Assembly: GCA_002842495.1 (NCBI GenBank)
Contig: PHDB01000001.1
Coordinates: forward strand, 62,001 to 126,000
Direction of reading: 5' to 3'
DNA from: Bacteroidetes bacterium HGW-Bacteroidetes-6
Lineage (GTDB): Bacteria; Bacteroidota; Bacteroidia; Bacteroidales; DTU049
DNA: 64,000 nt
In this document: piece after piece, positions 49,909 to 58,348 of the stretch
How positions within the stretch are numbered: position 1 is the first letter of the stretch
Layout: each line of letters begins with the position of its first letter
The notes under the pieces: model-generated
The model's database searches: none
Seen by the model: the letters and a program-made list of their open reading frames with translations, nothing else
Told to the model about the DNA's origin: nothing
Program-made: the position numbers and the translations under genes

Positions 49909-52713
49909 ATGAGAAAACTTTTATTCCATACTGTAATTATTTTAATCACACTGGTATCGCAAGCACAGACGCACATTATTAATCATGACATCGACTGGTC
50001 AACCTACAATCAAAACATGTGGGGTCCCAATGGTAGTCCGTGGAACATCAATATGAATATCAATCTTTTCGATGTTGATTACGACACTTCGGTAACTGTT
50101 GGCGACATTGTGAATATTCTTGGCGGTCAGTTCGGAGCTGAAATAGACCTCGACACATGGTTTCATATAGGTTCTAATTTTGTTATTTCCGGATTCACCA
50201 CTGGTTATGTTGATGTGGAATATCCTGTCACGGTCGATATGGAAATCCCCGACGACAATACGTTCTGTCCAGGCGAAGAAGTCTCTATTGAATCGACCTA
50301 CGATGTGCGACCGGGCTGGGATCTGAGTACACATTTCCCAACTGCAGGTGTGATTGGTTTATATCTCGATTTTGGTTTTCAACTCGATCTCGATGCAACA
50401 GTCTGCGTATTTGGCTGCACAACATTTCCTGTCATTAGTGTTGATGTACCATACGACACAATAACCATTCTCGAGCTCAATTCACAAACAGGTGTTTTCA
50501 CATATCCCTGTTTCAATGCGGCAGCTTTTCCTCCCATTCAAATTTGTCACGATACCATTTTGCCCATCACATTCAACAACCTTTTCGGGATTGGCTTGAG
50601 CGGAAGCATCACATTGCCATATGTAGAGACCACCGACTGGCTCGATGTGCTCGACGAATGCAACAAAAATCTTTATGCTGCCGGCGATTGCACCTGGGTA
50701 ACTCTCGAAGTCGATGTCATTCAACTTCTTTCGGCCATGGCTGGACTCATTCCCCCTCCGACAGGACCTGCAATTCAGCAATTTCTGAACATGCTAAGCG
50801 GCACATACGATTTGGGTAGTGGCTTTACAATAGATTACATGTTGTTTTCGGCATGGTTTACTATTTTGAGTACAATGCAGCAAGATTTTGCATTCGAACC
50901 ATCGGTATGGAACAATCTGTCGCTTTCGTATCCGGTCGAATACACCGAAACCGACCCCACCAACGGGAATGTAGTTGTCAATTCGGGCAACGGGAATAAT
51001 ATTACTTTTCAAGCATGTCATAATCTCAATTTTATTTGGCCATGCCATGGCGTGAACCAAATTGATTTCGATGTTACACATTCATTGACCAACGATTTTA
51101 CCAATCACACATGGGACAGTCTTTCGTTCGATTTTTCCATTGCTGCTCTTGAATTCACCATCAATATTCCTTCGTTTCCAGTTGTGCCACCTGCAAATAT
51201 TCCTGATTTGTGTATTGAGTTTCCAGTAACAGATTCCATTTCCGGAGTAGAAAGCATTTACGAAACCTGCATGCCCGGCATTCATATTCCAGGCATAAAT
51301 TCATTCCCAACCGATTTATCCATTCACATTGGCCCTTTATTTTCGTACACATGGCCACTTGGATACATCCCGATCACGTGGTACAACAATACTTGGGAGT
51401 TGGCAGGATTTAACGATACAATTTTCCCTGCGTTTTCGATGGCAACAAGTTGTCCTGGGCTCGAAGTTGTTTCTTTCAATGCAGTAGATGTTCTTTGCTA
51501 TGGCGACAGCACTGGCACGCTCACTGTCACGGTTCAAAATGGTGGGACTCCCTACACTTATGCCTGGTCAACCGGCGACACCATTGTAACATCAAGTACA
51601 AGCTCAACTATTTCGAATCTTGAATCAGGCTTGTATTATGTAACTGTATATGATGTAAATGGTTGTTGGGCAAGCGATTCTGCCGAAATAACCGATGCCT
51701 ATCCACCTATTTCCGTTACTATAAGCACAACTGATGTAACCTGCGAAGGTGGCTCTGACGGTCAGGTGAGCCTGAGTGTTACGGGTGGAGCAGTTCCATA
51801 TTCTTACAACTGGAATCCTCCTCAACTCAATGCAGGAACCATCAACAACTTGTCGGCCGGCACATACACAATTACAATAACAGATGCTGTTGGTTGCGAT
51901 ACTGTTGTGAGTGCGACACTCATCGAACTGCATCCACTTCCCGATATCAATATTACAGCCGATCCAACCACGGGCTGCCAGCCACTCGAAGTGCAATTCC
52001 ACGAAACAAGTCCCAATGCAGGCCAAACTTATTTTTGGGATCTGGACGAAGGTGTGCATTTTAGTTCGGAGAAAGATCCATTCTTTGTTTATACCCACGA
52101 TGGCATTTACGATGTACTCATTGTTGTGACATCAATTTATGGTTGTGTCGATTCTGTAAGAATGACCGATTGGATTACCGTTTACAGAAAACCTGATGCC
52201 GACTTCCGCCCATATCCATCGGCTCCCAACATGGCTGATAATATTGTGTTGTTCTTTAACGAAAGCACCAATACCTATTTGAGCGACTGGACCTTCGGCG
52301 ATGGCGGTACCTCTTCAATGACCAATCCAACTCATGAGTACAATGACACAGGATCTTATGTAATTACATTGTTTATCACGACCGAACATGGCTGCCGCGA
52401 TACCATTTCACATAGTATTTACGTCAAAGATGTTGTCACTATGTACGTTCCCAATTCATTTACTCCAGATGGCGATGGCGTAAACGACTACATCAAGCCC
52501 ATTGGTCATGGTATCGACGAGAATTTTTATTCGTTTACTATTTTTGATCGATGGGGAAAACAATTGTTTACCACTTCCGATTACGAAGCAGCATGGGATG
52601 GAACCTATGGAGGAATTAAAAGTCAAACCGGAGTGTATCAGTATGTGCTTTTCTATCGCGACACTGAAGGAATTACACGTAAACTTTTAGGGGGCATACA
52701 ACTAATTCGTTAG
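49909..52713 (+). CDS. Large secreted protein with SprB-like repeats, PKD domains and T9SS-type C-terminal domain
   Basis: A 934-residue protein. After the signal peptide (about 1-19) a long N-terminal region of Asp- and Pro-rich strands is followed by two SprB-type repeats (about 520-600 and 605-665, each with G-DG or GDSTG and a cysteine pair), two PKD-like domains (about 680-745 and 760-830, with WDLDEG and WTFGDGG cores), and a C-terminal domain (about 845-934) with VPNSFTPDGDGVNDYIKP and FDRWGKQLF. That tail matches the gliding-motility-associated type B sorting domain used by type IX secretion. The protein is therefore a predicted cell-surface adhesin-like cargo. No T9SS machinery gene is visible nearby. 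Confidence 0.87.
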   Translation: MRKLLFHTVIILITLVSQAQTHIINHDIDWSTYNQNMWGPNGSPWNINMNINLFDVDYDTSVTVGDIVNILGGQFGAEIDLDTWFHIGSNFVISGFTTGYVDVEYPVTVDMEIPDDNTFCPGEEVSIESTYDVRPGWDLSTHFPTAGVIGLYLDFGFQLDLDATVCVFGCTTFPVISVDVPYDTITILELNSQTGVFTYPCFNAAAFPPIQICHDTILPITFNNLFGIGLSGSITLPYVETTDWLDVLDECNKNLYAAGDCTWVTLEVDVIQLLSAMAGLIPPPTGPAIQQFLNMLSGTYDLGSGFTIDYMLFSAWFTILSTMQQDFAFEPSVWNNLSLSYPVEYTETDPTNGNVVVNSGNGNNITFQACHNLNFIWPCHGVNQIDFDVTHSLTNDFTNHTWDSLSFDFSIAALEFTINIPSFPVVPPANIPDLCIEFPVTDSISGVESIYETCMPGIHIPGINSFPTDLSIHIGPLFSYTWPLGYIPITWYNNTWELAGFNDTIFPAFSMATSCPGLEVVSFNAVDVLCYGDSTGTLTVTVQNGGTPYTYAWSTGDTIVTSSTSSTISNLESGLYYVTVYDVNGCWASDSAEITDAYPPISVTISTTDVTCEGGSDGQVSLSVTGGAVPYSYNWNPPQLNAGTINNLSAGTYTITITDAVGCDTVVSATLIELHPLPDINITADPTTGCQPLEVQFHETSPNAGQTYFWDLDEGVHFSSEKDPFFVYTHDGIYDVLIVVTSIYGCVDSVRMTDWITVYRKPDADFRPYPSAPNMADNIVLFFNESTNTYLSDWTFGDGGTSSMTNPTHEYNDTGSYVITLFITTEHGCRDTISHSIYVKDVVTMYVPNSFTPDGDGVNDYIKPIGHGIDENFYSFTIFDRWGKQLFTTSDYEAAWDGTYGGIKSQTGVYQYVLFYRDTEGITRKLLGGIQLIR

Positions 52714-52818
52714 TTTGTGAAATTTTTCTCCATTGGCATCTTGTGTCATTGTAAAAATTCGGACCCCTTTGAGGCAGGATTTTTGACAGACTCGACGTTA
52801 AATTTTAATCCAAAAACC

Positions 52819-54426
52819 ATGAAAATCATTTTTTTTCTAACACTTTTTTTGTCAATATTATCGGTTTTTGCCGACGATGAAAAAGTGCTGACGACCAACA
52901 TTTCAAATGTTACCGTTTTTCTGAGCGGCGCTCAGGTGGAACGAACAGGTAATATGTATCTGAATGCAGGCAACTACGATATTGTGATACAAGACTTACC
53001 TACCAGTATTAACCCCAACACAATCCAGGTAACCGGAAAAGGAAATGTCACAGTACTTTCCGTAGAAAACCGGATTAATTATCTCAAATCGCAACAAAAG
53101 CCTAAATCCATCATGATTCTCGAAGACTCGCTCGATTTGCTACGCAATCAAGTGAATTTTCAGAATGCAATGATGTCGGTGTACACCAACGAGGAAGCGA
53201 TGATTTTAGCCAACAAAGAAATTGGTGGCGACAACACAGGCGTTGACATTAATTCGCTGAAAGCCAATGCCGATTTCTACAGATTGCGACTGACCGACAT
53301 TAAAACAAAGGAACTCGAAATCGGCATTAAATTGGCAAAACTCAACAAAGACCTTAACCGCATTCAACTACAACTCAACGCATTAAACGCAAAACAGAGC
53401 CAACCTACAGGAGAGATTATTATTCGTGTCATTGCCAAAGTTGCAGGAAATGCTTCTTTTGTAACCCGCTACAATGTTCAGAATGCCGGCTGGGCTCCCA
53501 TGTACGATATCCGCGCAACCGATTTCGGCAATCCGGTTAAACTTACGTTCAAAGCAGGGATTTATCAAAGTACTGGCGAAGACTGGAATAAAGTAAAAAT
53601 AACGCTGTCTACCTCGAATCCGAACCAAAGCAGCAGTAAGCCCGAGCTAAGCCCCTGGTATATTTATTACAACAACTATACATATCAAACCAAGTCGAAG
53701 GCCGACGATGCCCGTATGAACAGGCCAGCCATGGCCGAATCGGCAAACACAGGTGGTGTTTACGACGAAGATAAAGCATTCGAAAGCGCAGCTCAATATA
53801 CAACAGTAACTGAATATCCGATCAATTTTGAGTATGTGATTGACCTGCCTTACGATGTTGAATCGAATGGAAAAGCTCGCATTGTACAAGTTCAGGAACA
53901 CGAACTTCCGGCTTTGTATCAGTATTTTTCAGCACCAAAACTCGATCCCGACGCTTTCTTGCTGGCCCGAATCGCCGGATGGGAAAAATTCAACCTTCTC
54001 CCGGGTGAATCTAATGTGTTTTTTCAGGACACATATGTTGGAAAATCATACATCGATCCGATGAAAGCCTCAGATACGCTCGAAGTATCGCTGGGGCGCG
54101 ACAAGTCAATTTCGATTAAACGTGAAATGATTAAAGATTACACCAGCGACAAATTTATTGGCGCCTCACGAAAAGTAACCAAAGGCTGGGAAATGACCAT
54201 CCGTAACAACAAAAGCAAAGAAATTGAAATTGTAATCGAAGACCAATTCCCAATTACAACCAACAAAGAAATTGAAATCGAGAATATCGAAGCCAGCGGC
54301 GGAACCATTGATGAAAACACAGGAAAAGTAACCTGGACACTCAAAATAAAGCCTTACGAAACCAAAAAGCTTGTCATCAAATATTCAGTGAAGTTTCCTA
54401 AAGAACAAAGCATTGTTGTCTATTAA
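52819..54426 (+). CDS. MuiA-like protein (DUF4139/DUF4140)
   Basis: A 535-residue protein with a signal peptide (about 1-18), the N-terminal DUF4140 domain (about 25-125, with VTVFLSGAQVERTG), a coiled-coil (about 160-195) and the C-terminal DUF4139 domain (about 200-535) with ARFVTRYNVQNAGW-like and VTLSTSNPN-like elements. Members are called mucoidy inhibitor A from a plasmid gene, with unknown mechanism. ATG at 52819 gives the signal peptide; an earlier in-frame start adds 34 residues without it. A strong hairpin terminator follows the stop. Confidence 0.87.
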   Translation: MKIIFFLTLFLSILSVFADDEKVLTTNISNVTVFLSGAQVERTGNMYLNAGNYDIVIQDLPTSINPNTIQVTGKGNVTVLSVENRINYLKSQQKPKSIMILEDSLDLLRNQVNFQNAMMSVYTNEEAMILANKEIGGDNTGVDINSLKANADFYRLRLTDIKTKELEIGIKLAKLNKDLNRIQLQLNALNAKQSQPTGEIIIRVIAKVAGNASFVTRYNVQNAGWAPMYDIRATDFGNPVKLTFKAGIYQSTGEDWNKVKITLSTSNPNQSSSKPELSPWYIYYNNYTYQTKSKADDARMNRPAMAESANTGGVYDEDKAFESAAQYTTVTEYPINFEYVIDLPYDVESNGKARIVQVQEHELPALYQYFSAPKLDPDAFLLARIAGWEKFNLLPGESNVFFQDTYVGKSYIDPMKASDTLEVSLGRDKSISIKREMIKDYTSDKFIGASRKVTKGWEMTIRNNKSKEIEIVIEDQFPITTNKEIEIENIEASGGTIDENTGKVTWTLKIKPYETKKLVIKYSVKFPKEQSIVVY

Positions 54427-54439
54427 TTCAACAATCTAC

Positions 54440-54480
54440 ATATAGCGGCAGGGCACCCCCCTGTCGCTATATATTTTTTA
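54440..54480 (+). terminator. 14-bp hairpin terminator after muiA-like gene
   Basis: Arms at 54440-54453 and 54459-54472 pair over 14 positions (one G-U) around a five-base loop, then ATTTTTTA follows on the plus strand. It overlaps the last codons of the convergent minus-strand gene. The GGCAGGG/CCCTGTC core also resembles dispersed palindromes, so it may be a recruited repeat. Confidence 0.75.
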
Positions 54481-55069
54481 TTTTATATTCCTTGACAAAG
54501 CGAAAACCTCTTACAATAAATACTACAAAAAAAGCTTTCATGATAACAGGCATCATAGCTCCGGCTGCATAAACAATGGTCATCCCCAAATCAGCAACCA
54601 TCAATACAGTAGCTGCTACCAATGCCATCATACTTCCTTTTGAAATGGCAAAGCCCAAAGCAATCTGAACCACTCCCAAAACAGTGTTCATAAGTCCAAT
54701 ACCCGGCAAAGCATCAACCTTGAAGTCGCCAAAATAGAATACCAAACCAACGGCAATATTTACAGCGCCTAAAAACAACAGAAGATAGAATATCTGCCGA
54801 AGCTGATAAGAAGGATCTCCCATGCTTCCGGGAATATGCTCCCCATTTATCTTAGTAACCAAAGTCGTAAAAAGTCCTTTGTCGAGTTTGAGTTCAAGCG
54901 TCCTGTTTCCGGACAATCCAACTGTTGTTCCAATGCTCACATCTTCTTTTGAAACTACCGCAAGTTGTTCGTTGTTAAACAGAACGTAGGTTTGTTTCCA
55001 GCCCGGAGTCCATTTTACTTCAAGCATTTCGCGTTTATCACTGTCGAGATAATACTTCTTTTTTGCCAT
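54467..55069 (-). CDS. Membrane protein with soluble N-terminal domain, unknown function
   Basis: A 200-residue protein. The first 90 residues are polar with alternating strands (TYVLFNNEQLAVV, TLELKLDKGLF), the rest has four membrane helices (about 91-112, 122-141, 145-167 and 170-190) and a basic end. I recognise no family. It follows fabI by 11 bases and may be the last gene of the recN-fabI operon. Confidence 0.65.
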   Translation of the reverse strand: MAKKKYYLDSDKREMLEVKWTPGWKQTYVLFNNEQLAVVSKEDVSIGTTVGLSGNRTLELKLDKGLFTTLVTKINGEHIPGSMGDPSYQLRQIFYLLLFLGAVNIAVGLVFYFGDFKVDALPGIGLMNTVLGVVQIALGFAISKGSMMALVAATVLMVADLGMTIVYAAGAMMPVIMKAFFVVFIVRGFRFVKEYKIKNI

Positions 55070-55080
55070 ATTTTTTCCTT

Positions 55081-55917
55081 TTATTTATGATCGCAGTCGC
55101 CGCTGCACTTAAAACAACTTCCTATCAATTCGTCCGATATTCCCATGTTGCTAAATCCACCATCGTGAAAAATATTCTGCATCGTCACTTTTCGAGAGTA
55201 ATCGCTGAACATGAGCATACAAAACTCTGCGCACTCTTCGGAAGTTGCATTTCCGAGTGGCGACATACAACGGCTGTAAGCATAAAACGAGTCGAAGCCA
55301 CCCACACCCTTTCCGGCTGTTGTCTGGGTTGGCGATTGACTAATACTATTTACCCTTACTTTTTTATAATGTCCGTAATGGTAACCAAAACTGCGAACAA
55401 TACTCTCGAGCATGGCTTTTGCCTGCGACATATCGCTATAGCTCGAGAACTGTCGCTGTGCTCCAATATAACTCAATGTTACTACCGAGCCATATTCGTT
55501 GATTGCATCAAGTTTTTTGGCAACAGCAAGCACTTTGTGTAGTGACATAGCCGAAATATCAAGTGTTCTGTGAAAATAATCATAGTTTAGTTCGGTATAA
55601 TGAACATTTTTACGCACATTAGGCGACATTCCAACCGAATGCAAAATAAAATCGAGTTTTCCTCCGAGCTCCTTCACACTATCAGCAATAAGGGTCTCAA
55701 GGTCGTCGGGCGAAGTAACATCAGCAGCAATCACTTTTGAACCGGTTAGTTCAGCTAAACGAAAAATATCACCTTTTCGTAATGCTAAATCCGTATTGGT
55801 TAATGTAAAGCTCGCCTTTTCCTCGTGCGCTTTAAGTGCAACCTGCCAGGCAATACTGTTTTCGTCAAGTGCGCCAAAGATAATCCCGCGCTTATTTTTA
55901 AGTAAATTGAAAGACAT
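55081..55917 (-). CDS. fabI: Enoyl-ACP reductase (FabI)
   Basis: A 278-residue NADH-dependent SDR-fold enzyme of fatty-acid elongation. The catalytic signature is SYIGAQRQFSSYSDMSQAK, with the FabI Y-x6..-Y-x6-K spacing, and the N-terminal GIIFGALDENSIAWQ replaces the normal GxxxGxG as in FabI. The C-terminal tail ends with CFKCSGDCDHK, a Cys-rich extension not typical of E. coli FabI. It follows recN by 11 bases, so the two are probably one transcript. Confidence 0.92.
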   Translation of the reverse strand: MSFNLLKNKRGIIFGALDENSIAWQVALKAHEEKASFTLTNTDLALRKGDIFRLAELTGSKVIAADVTSPDDLETLIADSVKELGGKLDFILHSVGMSPNVRKNVHYTELNYDYFHRTLDISAMSLHKVLAVAKKLDAINEYGSVVTLSYIGAQRQFSSYSDMSQAKAMLESIVRSFGYHYGHYKKVRVNSISQSPTQTTAGKGVGGFDSFYAYSRCMSPLGNATSEECAEFCMLMFSDYSRKVTMQNIFHDGGFSNMGISDELIGSCFKCSGDCDHK

Positions 55918-55928
55918 AAGGTCGGATT

Positions 55929-57584
55929 TTAATTAAACAATAACTCCCTGGCCATTTCTATTGCCGATGGAGTAATTTTTTCATCAGAAATCATTCGTGC
56001 AATTGCTTCAACACGCTGAGTCGAATCAAGTTTCAGTAACTCGGTTTTCATTCTGTCGCCTGCATCGGTTTTAACAACCTGAACGTGCTCGTCGCCGCGG
56101 GCAGCAATTTGCGGTAAGTGCGTAATAGCAATCACCTGATGATTTTCTGACAATTTTTTGAGAATATTTCCCATTTTTGCTGCAATTTCGCCAGAAACAC
56201 CACTATCGATTTCATCGAAAATAATAGTAGGCAATAAATTGCGACGCGCAGTCATCGATTTAATAGCCAACATCACCCGCGACATTTCGCCGCCCGAAAC
56301 AACTACGCCTAAATCCTGAGGTTTTTCGCCTTTGTTGGCATTGAAAAGAAATTGAATAGTATTGATTCCATCCGGACGATATTGATCCGATTTTGCCAAA
56401 ACAACTTCAAATGCGGCATCAGGCATACCCAACTGTGCAAGAAGTGTTAATATGTTTTCGCAAAACACAGGAATAGCATTTTGCCGATTGGCTTCTATCT
56501 GATTGGCCAAATTATGCAATTCGACTTCGACTTGAGCGAGTAATTTTTGTTCGGTAGAAAGCTGCAATGACAAATCGAGACCTGTTTCAAGCTTCTTGTT
56601 TATTTCTTCTGCAACCAAAAGCAATTGCTGTACATCCTGCACCTTATGCTTGTGCATTAGTCTTTGGTATTCGTCGAGACGAAGATTCACCTGCTCGAGA
56701 CGTACTGGATTTGTTTCGGCAGACGAACTCAAGCGATTCAACGAATCGGCAATATCGCTTGTTTCGATAAGTGTCTGTCTGATGCGTTCGGCAAGCTCAC
56801 CAAGAGCAGGCAAATAGACAGATGCACCTTGCAACATATTTTCAACCCGCCGCAGACTGCTTTGAATATTGTCGTCGCTCTCAGAAAGCATTTGCAATGC
56901 TCCAAAAATGCTTTCTCCTATCTGTCCGGCATTTTGCAAAAGACTTTGCTCGTTTTCAAGTTCAGTGTATTCTTCGGTCGAAATTTTAATTTGTTCGAAT
57001 TCGCTGTTCAAAAAACCAAAGTAATCGGCTTCGGCAGCCATGCGTCCAATATTTTCTTCGAAAACCGCAATGCGTTTAAGAATATCGTGGTAGCTTTTGA
57101 AAACATCTGAATAATTGCCCAGCAAATCGCTGTTTCCGCACCAGGCATCAAGCGTTTGCATTTGAAAACGGTTGCCTGAAATAAGCAAAGTTTGATGCTG
57201 TGAATGAATATTAAGAATCCGTTCACCCAAATCCTTCAGAATTTGTAACTGAACAGGCGTATCGTTGAGGAAAGCCCTTGATTTTCCACCAGGACTTATT
57301 TCGCGACGCACAATAACCGGATTTTCAAAATCGATTTCATTTTCTTCAAAAAACAATCCGAATGCAGTCTGATCAAGATTGAAATGACCTTCTATCACAC
57401 ATTTTTGTTCCTGATTGAGCAAAACACCATGATCGGCCCTGTTGCCAGCAAGCAACCCAATTGCGCCAAGCAGAATTGATTTTCCTGCACCGGTTTCGCC
57501 GGTTATCACGGTAAATCCATCAACAAAATCAATGTTGAGTTGCCTGATGAGAGCATAGTTTTGAATAAATAGCGAACGAATCAT
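55929..57584 (-). CDS. recN: DNA repair protein RecN
   Basis: A 551-residue SMC-like ATPase in double-strand break repair. It has Walker A GETGAGKS near residue 30, long coiled-coil arms (about 160-370), the ABC signature VVSGGEMSRVMLAIK and Walker B IIFDEIDSGVSG. It is normal length. It leads the recN-fabI unit. The -7 box lies 16 bases upstream of the ATG. Confidence 0.95.
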   Translation of the reverse strand: MIRSLFIQNYALIRQLNIDFVDGFTVITGETGAGKSILLGAIGLLAGNRADHGVLLNQEQKCVIEGHFNLDQTAFGLFFEENEIDFENPVIVRREISPGGKSRAFLNDTPVQLQILKDLGERILNIHSQHQTLLISGNRFQMQTLDAWCGNSDLLGNYSDVFKSYHDILKRIAVFEENIGRMAAEADYFGFLNSEFEQIKISTEEYTELENEQSLLQNAGQIGESIFGALQMLSESDDNIQSSLRRVENMLQGASVYLPALGELAERIRQTLIETSDIADSLNRLSSSAETNPVRLEQVNLRLDEYQRLMHKHKVQDVQQLLLVAEEINKKLETGLDLSLQLSTEQKLLAQVEVELHNLANQIEANRQNAIPVFCENILTLLAQLGMPDAAFEVVLAKSDQYRPDGINTIQFLFNANKGEKPQDLGVVVSGGEMSRVMLAIKSMTARRNLLPTIIFDEIDSGVSGEIAAKMGNILKKLSENHQVIAITHLPQIAARGDEHVQVVKTDAGDRMKTELLKLDSTQRVEAIARMISDEKITPSAIEMARELLFN

Positions 57585-57600
57585 TGTTTTGGAATCAATA

Positions 57601-57608
57601 CAAAAATA
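57601..57608 (-). promoter_or_regulatory. -7 box of recN
   Basis: TATTTTTG on the minus strand, 16 bases before the ATG. Confidence 0.4.
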
Positions 57609-57705
57609 CGAAAGATTTTTTCAATAAAAATACGGCGAATGACGGATATCAGGTTATCATAATAATTACTTCTCGATTGATAAGAAACAACCACCATTCC
57701 TTTAA

Positions 57706-58266
57706 CTAAAATCGGCCAGTATGCTCAAGTATAATTTTAACTCCAAGGGCAATGAGAATAAGTCCTCCAACAATTTCGATGTGTTTCCCGAATACTCGGG
57801 CAGTCTTTTTCCCGATCAGCATTCCAATCATTGCAGTTAATCCGGTAAAAAAACCAATCACAGGAGCGGCAATCCAAATATTCACATGAGTAAAGCCCAG
57901 TGTAATCCCAACCGCAAAGGCATCGATACTGGTAGCAATAGCCAAAGCTATAATAAGCCGAATATTTTTAACGCTTATTTTTTTCTCCTCGTTTTTCGAA
58001 AATGCCTGTATTATCATTCGAAGTCCAACAAACGAAAGCAAGCATAATGCAATCCAGTGGTCGAATTGTTTAATTACTTGTTGCAAAGCAAATCCACCCA
58101 TCCAGCCCAAAAAAGGCATCAACCCCTGAAAAAAGGCAAAAACCGCAGCTATTTTAAATGCTTGCCAGAAATAGACTTTCTGGTCATTTATACCGATAGA
58201 AACGCTAACAGCAAGGGTGTCGAAGCACAATCCGACGCTTAAAAGAATTAACCAAGTTGCATTCAC
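57706..58266 (-). CDS. mntP: Manganese efflux pump MntP
   Basis: A 186-residue protein with six membrane helices and two repeats carrying conserved Asp residues: CFDTLAVSVSIG in helix 1 and SIDAFAVGITLG in helix 4. These are the hallmark metal-site segments of MntP/YebN. The start is GTG at 58266; the only Met further in is past the first helix. The -7 box lies four bases from the GTG, so there is no room for a yybP-ykoY manganese riboswitch leader, which controls mntP in some bacteria. Confidence 0.9.
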   Translation of the reverse strand: MNATWLILLSVGLCFDTLAVSVSIGINDQKVYFWQAFKIAAVFAFFQGLMPFLGWMGGFALQQVIKQFDHWIALCLLSFVGLRMIIQAFSKNEEKKISVKNIRLIIALAIATSIDAFAVGITLGFTHVNIWIAAPVIGFFTGLTAMIGMLIGKKTARVFGKHIEIVGGLILIALGVKIILEHTGRF

Positions 58267-58270
58267 GTTA

Positions 58271-58278
58271 CAAAATTA
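58271..58278 (-). promoter_or_regulatory. -7 box of mntP, likely leaderless
   Basis: TAATTTTG on the minus strand is separated from the GTG start by four bases, the same gap as for mqnC and ispG. Confidence 0.4.
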
Positions 58279-58348
58279 CTATTTTTGGTATTTGTTTAAA
58301 CATATTTTCGCGGATATCATCTAACAATAGCAACTAAAACAAAACCAT

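Noticed and set aside
58263-58348. yybP-ykoY manganese riboswitch upstream of mntP
   Set aside because: The -7 box lies four bases from the start codon, leaving no room for a leader.
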